Assembly: GCA_964606575.1 (NCBI GenBank)
Contig: CAZSHA010000100.1
Span: 1-5,682 of the forward strand
Reading direction: 5' to 3'
DNA length: 5,682 bases
Origin: RGIG4576 sp964606575
Lineage (GTDB): Bacteria; Bacteroidota; Bacteroidia; Bacteroidales; Muribaculaceae
In this document: in pieces, positions 5,604 to 5,682 of the stretch
Layout: every line of letters starts with the position of its first letter
Position numbering within the stretch: position 1 is the stretch's first letter
Notes under the pieces: model-generated
Told to the model about the DNA's origin: nothing
The model's input: only the letters and a program-made list of their open reading frames with translations
The model's database searches: none
Program-made: the position numbers and the translations under genes

Positions 5604-5632
5604 TCTTCTTATAAATAGAATATTTTGAAAAT

Positions 5633-5682
5633 GCGAAAATAGCTCAGTTGGTAGAGCACAACCTTGCCAAGGTTGGGGTCGC
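5633..5682 (+). tRNA. tRNA-Gly (anticodon GCC), cut by the window edge
   Basis: The 5' 50 bases of a tRNA are present. The acceptor strand is GCGAAAA (5633-5639), followed by T8 and A9. The D arm pairs GCTC (5642-5645) with GAGC (5654-5657) around AGTTGGTA. The anticodon arm pairs CAACC (5659-5663) with GGTTG (5671-5675) around TTGCCAA, placing anticodon GCC at 5666-5668, which reads glycine codons GGC and GGT. The window ends at the start of the T arm, so the 3' half and CCA cannot be checked. It is probably the first gene of a tRNA transcript that continues to the right. Confidence 0.95.

Noticed and set aside
5492..5632. Riboswitch or small RNA between folE and tRNA-Gly
   Set aside because: The stretch is AT-rich with only short stems, and a tRNA promoter plus leader explains most of it; no known aptamer pattern is seen.
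5633..5682. Integration (att) site in the tRNA gene
   Set aside because: The 3' half of the tRNA, where attachment normally occurs, is outside the window, and no integrase or repeated tRNA fragment is present.
1..5682. CRISPR array, transposon, toxin-antitoxin pair or defence genes
   Set aside because: No regularly spaced repeats, terminal inverted repeats, transposase motifs or small paired genes are visible; nearly all the sequence is filled by recognisable chromosomal genes.

Overview
The window reads as a chromosomal segment of a Bacteroidetes bacterium, most likely order Bacteroidales. Four independent signs agree: several copies of the Bacteroidetes -7 promoter box (TAnnTTTG) ahead of genes; mostly A-rich start regions with few Shine-Dalgarno sequences; a secreted enzyme ending in a type IX secretion (T9SS) sorting domain; and the gene string DUF1599 - DoxX-like membrane protein - tpiA - SPOR protein - folE, which I recall from Bacteroides and relatives. 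The DNA is AT-rich. Genus cannot be fixed from this piece; a gut or oral Bacteroidales is an inference.

Layout. Bases 1-351 hold the 3' end of a + strand gene whose product ends in a fibronectin-III-like domain, possibly a family-10-like glycosyl hydrolase. A hairpin terminator follows at about 376-414. On the minus strand, 426-1493 encodes a secreted glycerophosphodiester phosphodiesterase with a T9SS tail. The 210-base gap 1494-1703 carries divergent promoters and a small dyad. The + strand then holds five genes in a row: a duplicated DUF1599 protein (1704-2249), a DoxX/MauE-like six-helix membrane protein with a large extracytoplasmic domain (2236-3534), triosephosphate isomerase (3593-4342), a SPOR-domain envelope protein (4425-4898) and GTP cyclohydrolase I (4898-5491). 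The last 140 bases before the window edge hold a strong promoter and the 5' part of tRNA-Gly(GCC).

How the genes relate. DUF1599/DoxX overlap by 14 bases and SPOR/folE by one base, so each pair is probably translationally coupled. tpiA sits between the pairs with its own -7 box, and a second -7 box lies before the SPOR gene, inside a 17-bp hairpin. The cluster therefore looks like one long transcription unit with internal promoters rather than a single pathway: it mixes central glycolysis (TpiA), pterin/folate entry (FolE), peptidoglycan binding (SPOR) and two uncharacterised proteins.

No CRISPR array, insertion sequence, phage gene or defence cassette is visible. The least understood parts are the DUF1599 protein, the DoxX-like protein with a cysteine-free thioredoxin-like domain, and the hairpin that embeds promoter boxes on both strands. 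I do not see a clearly novel system here.
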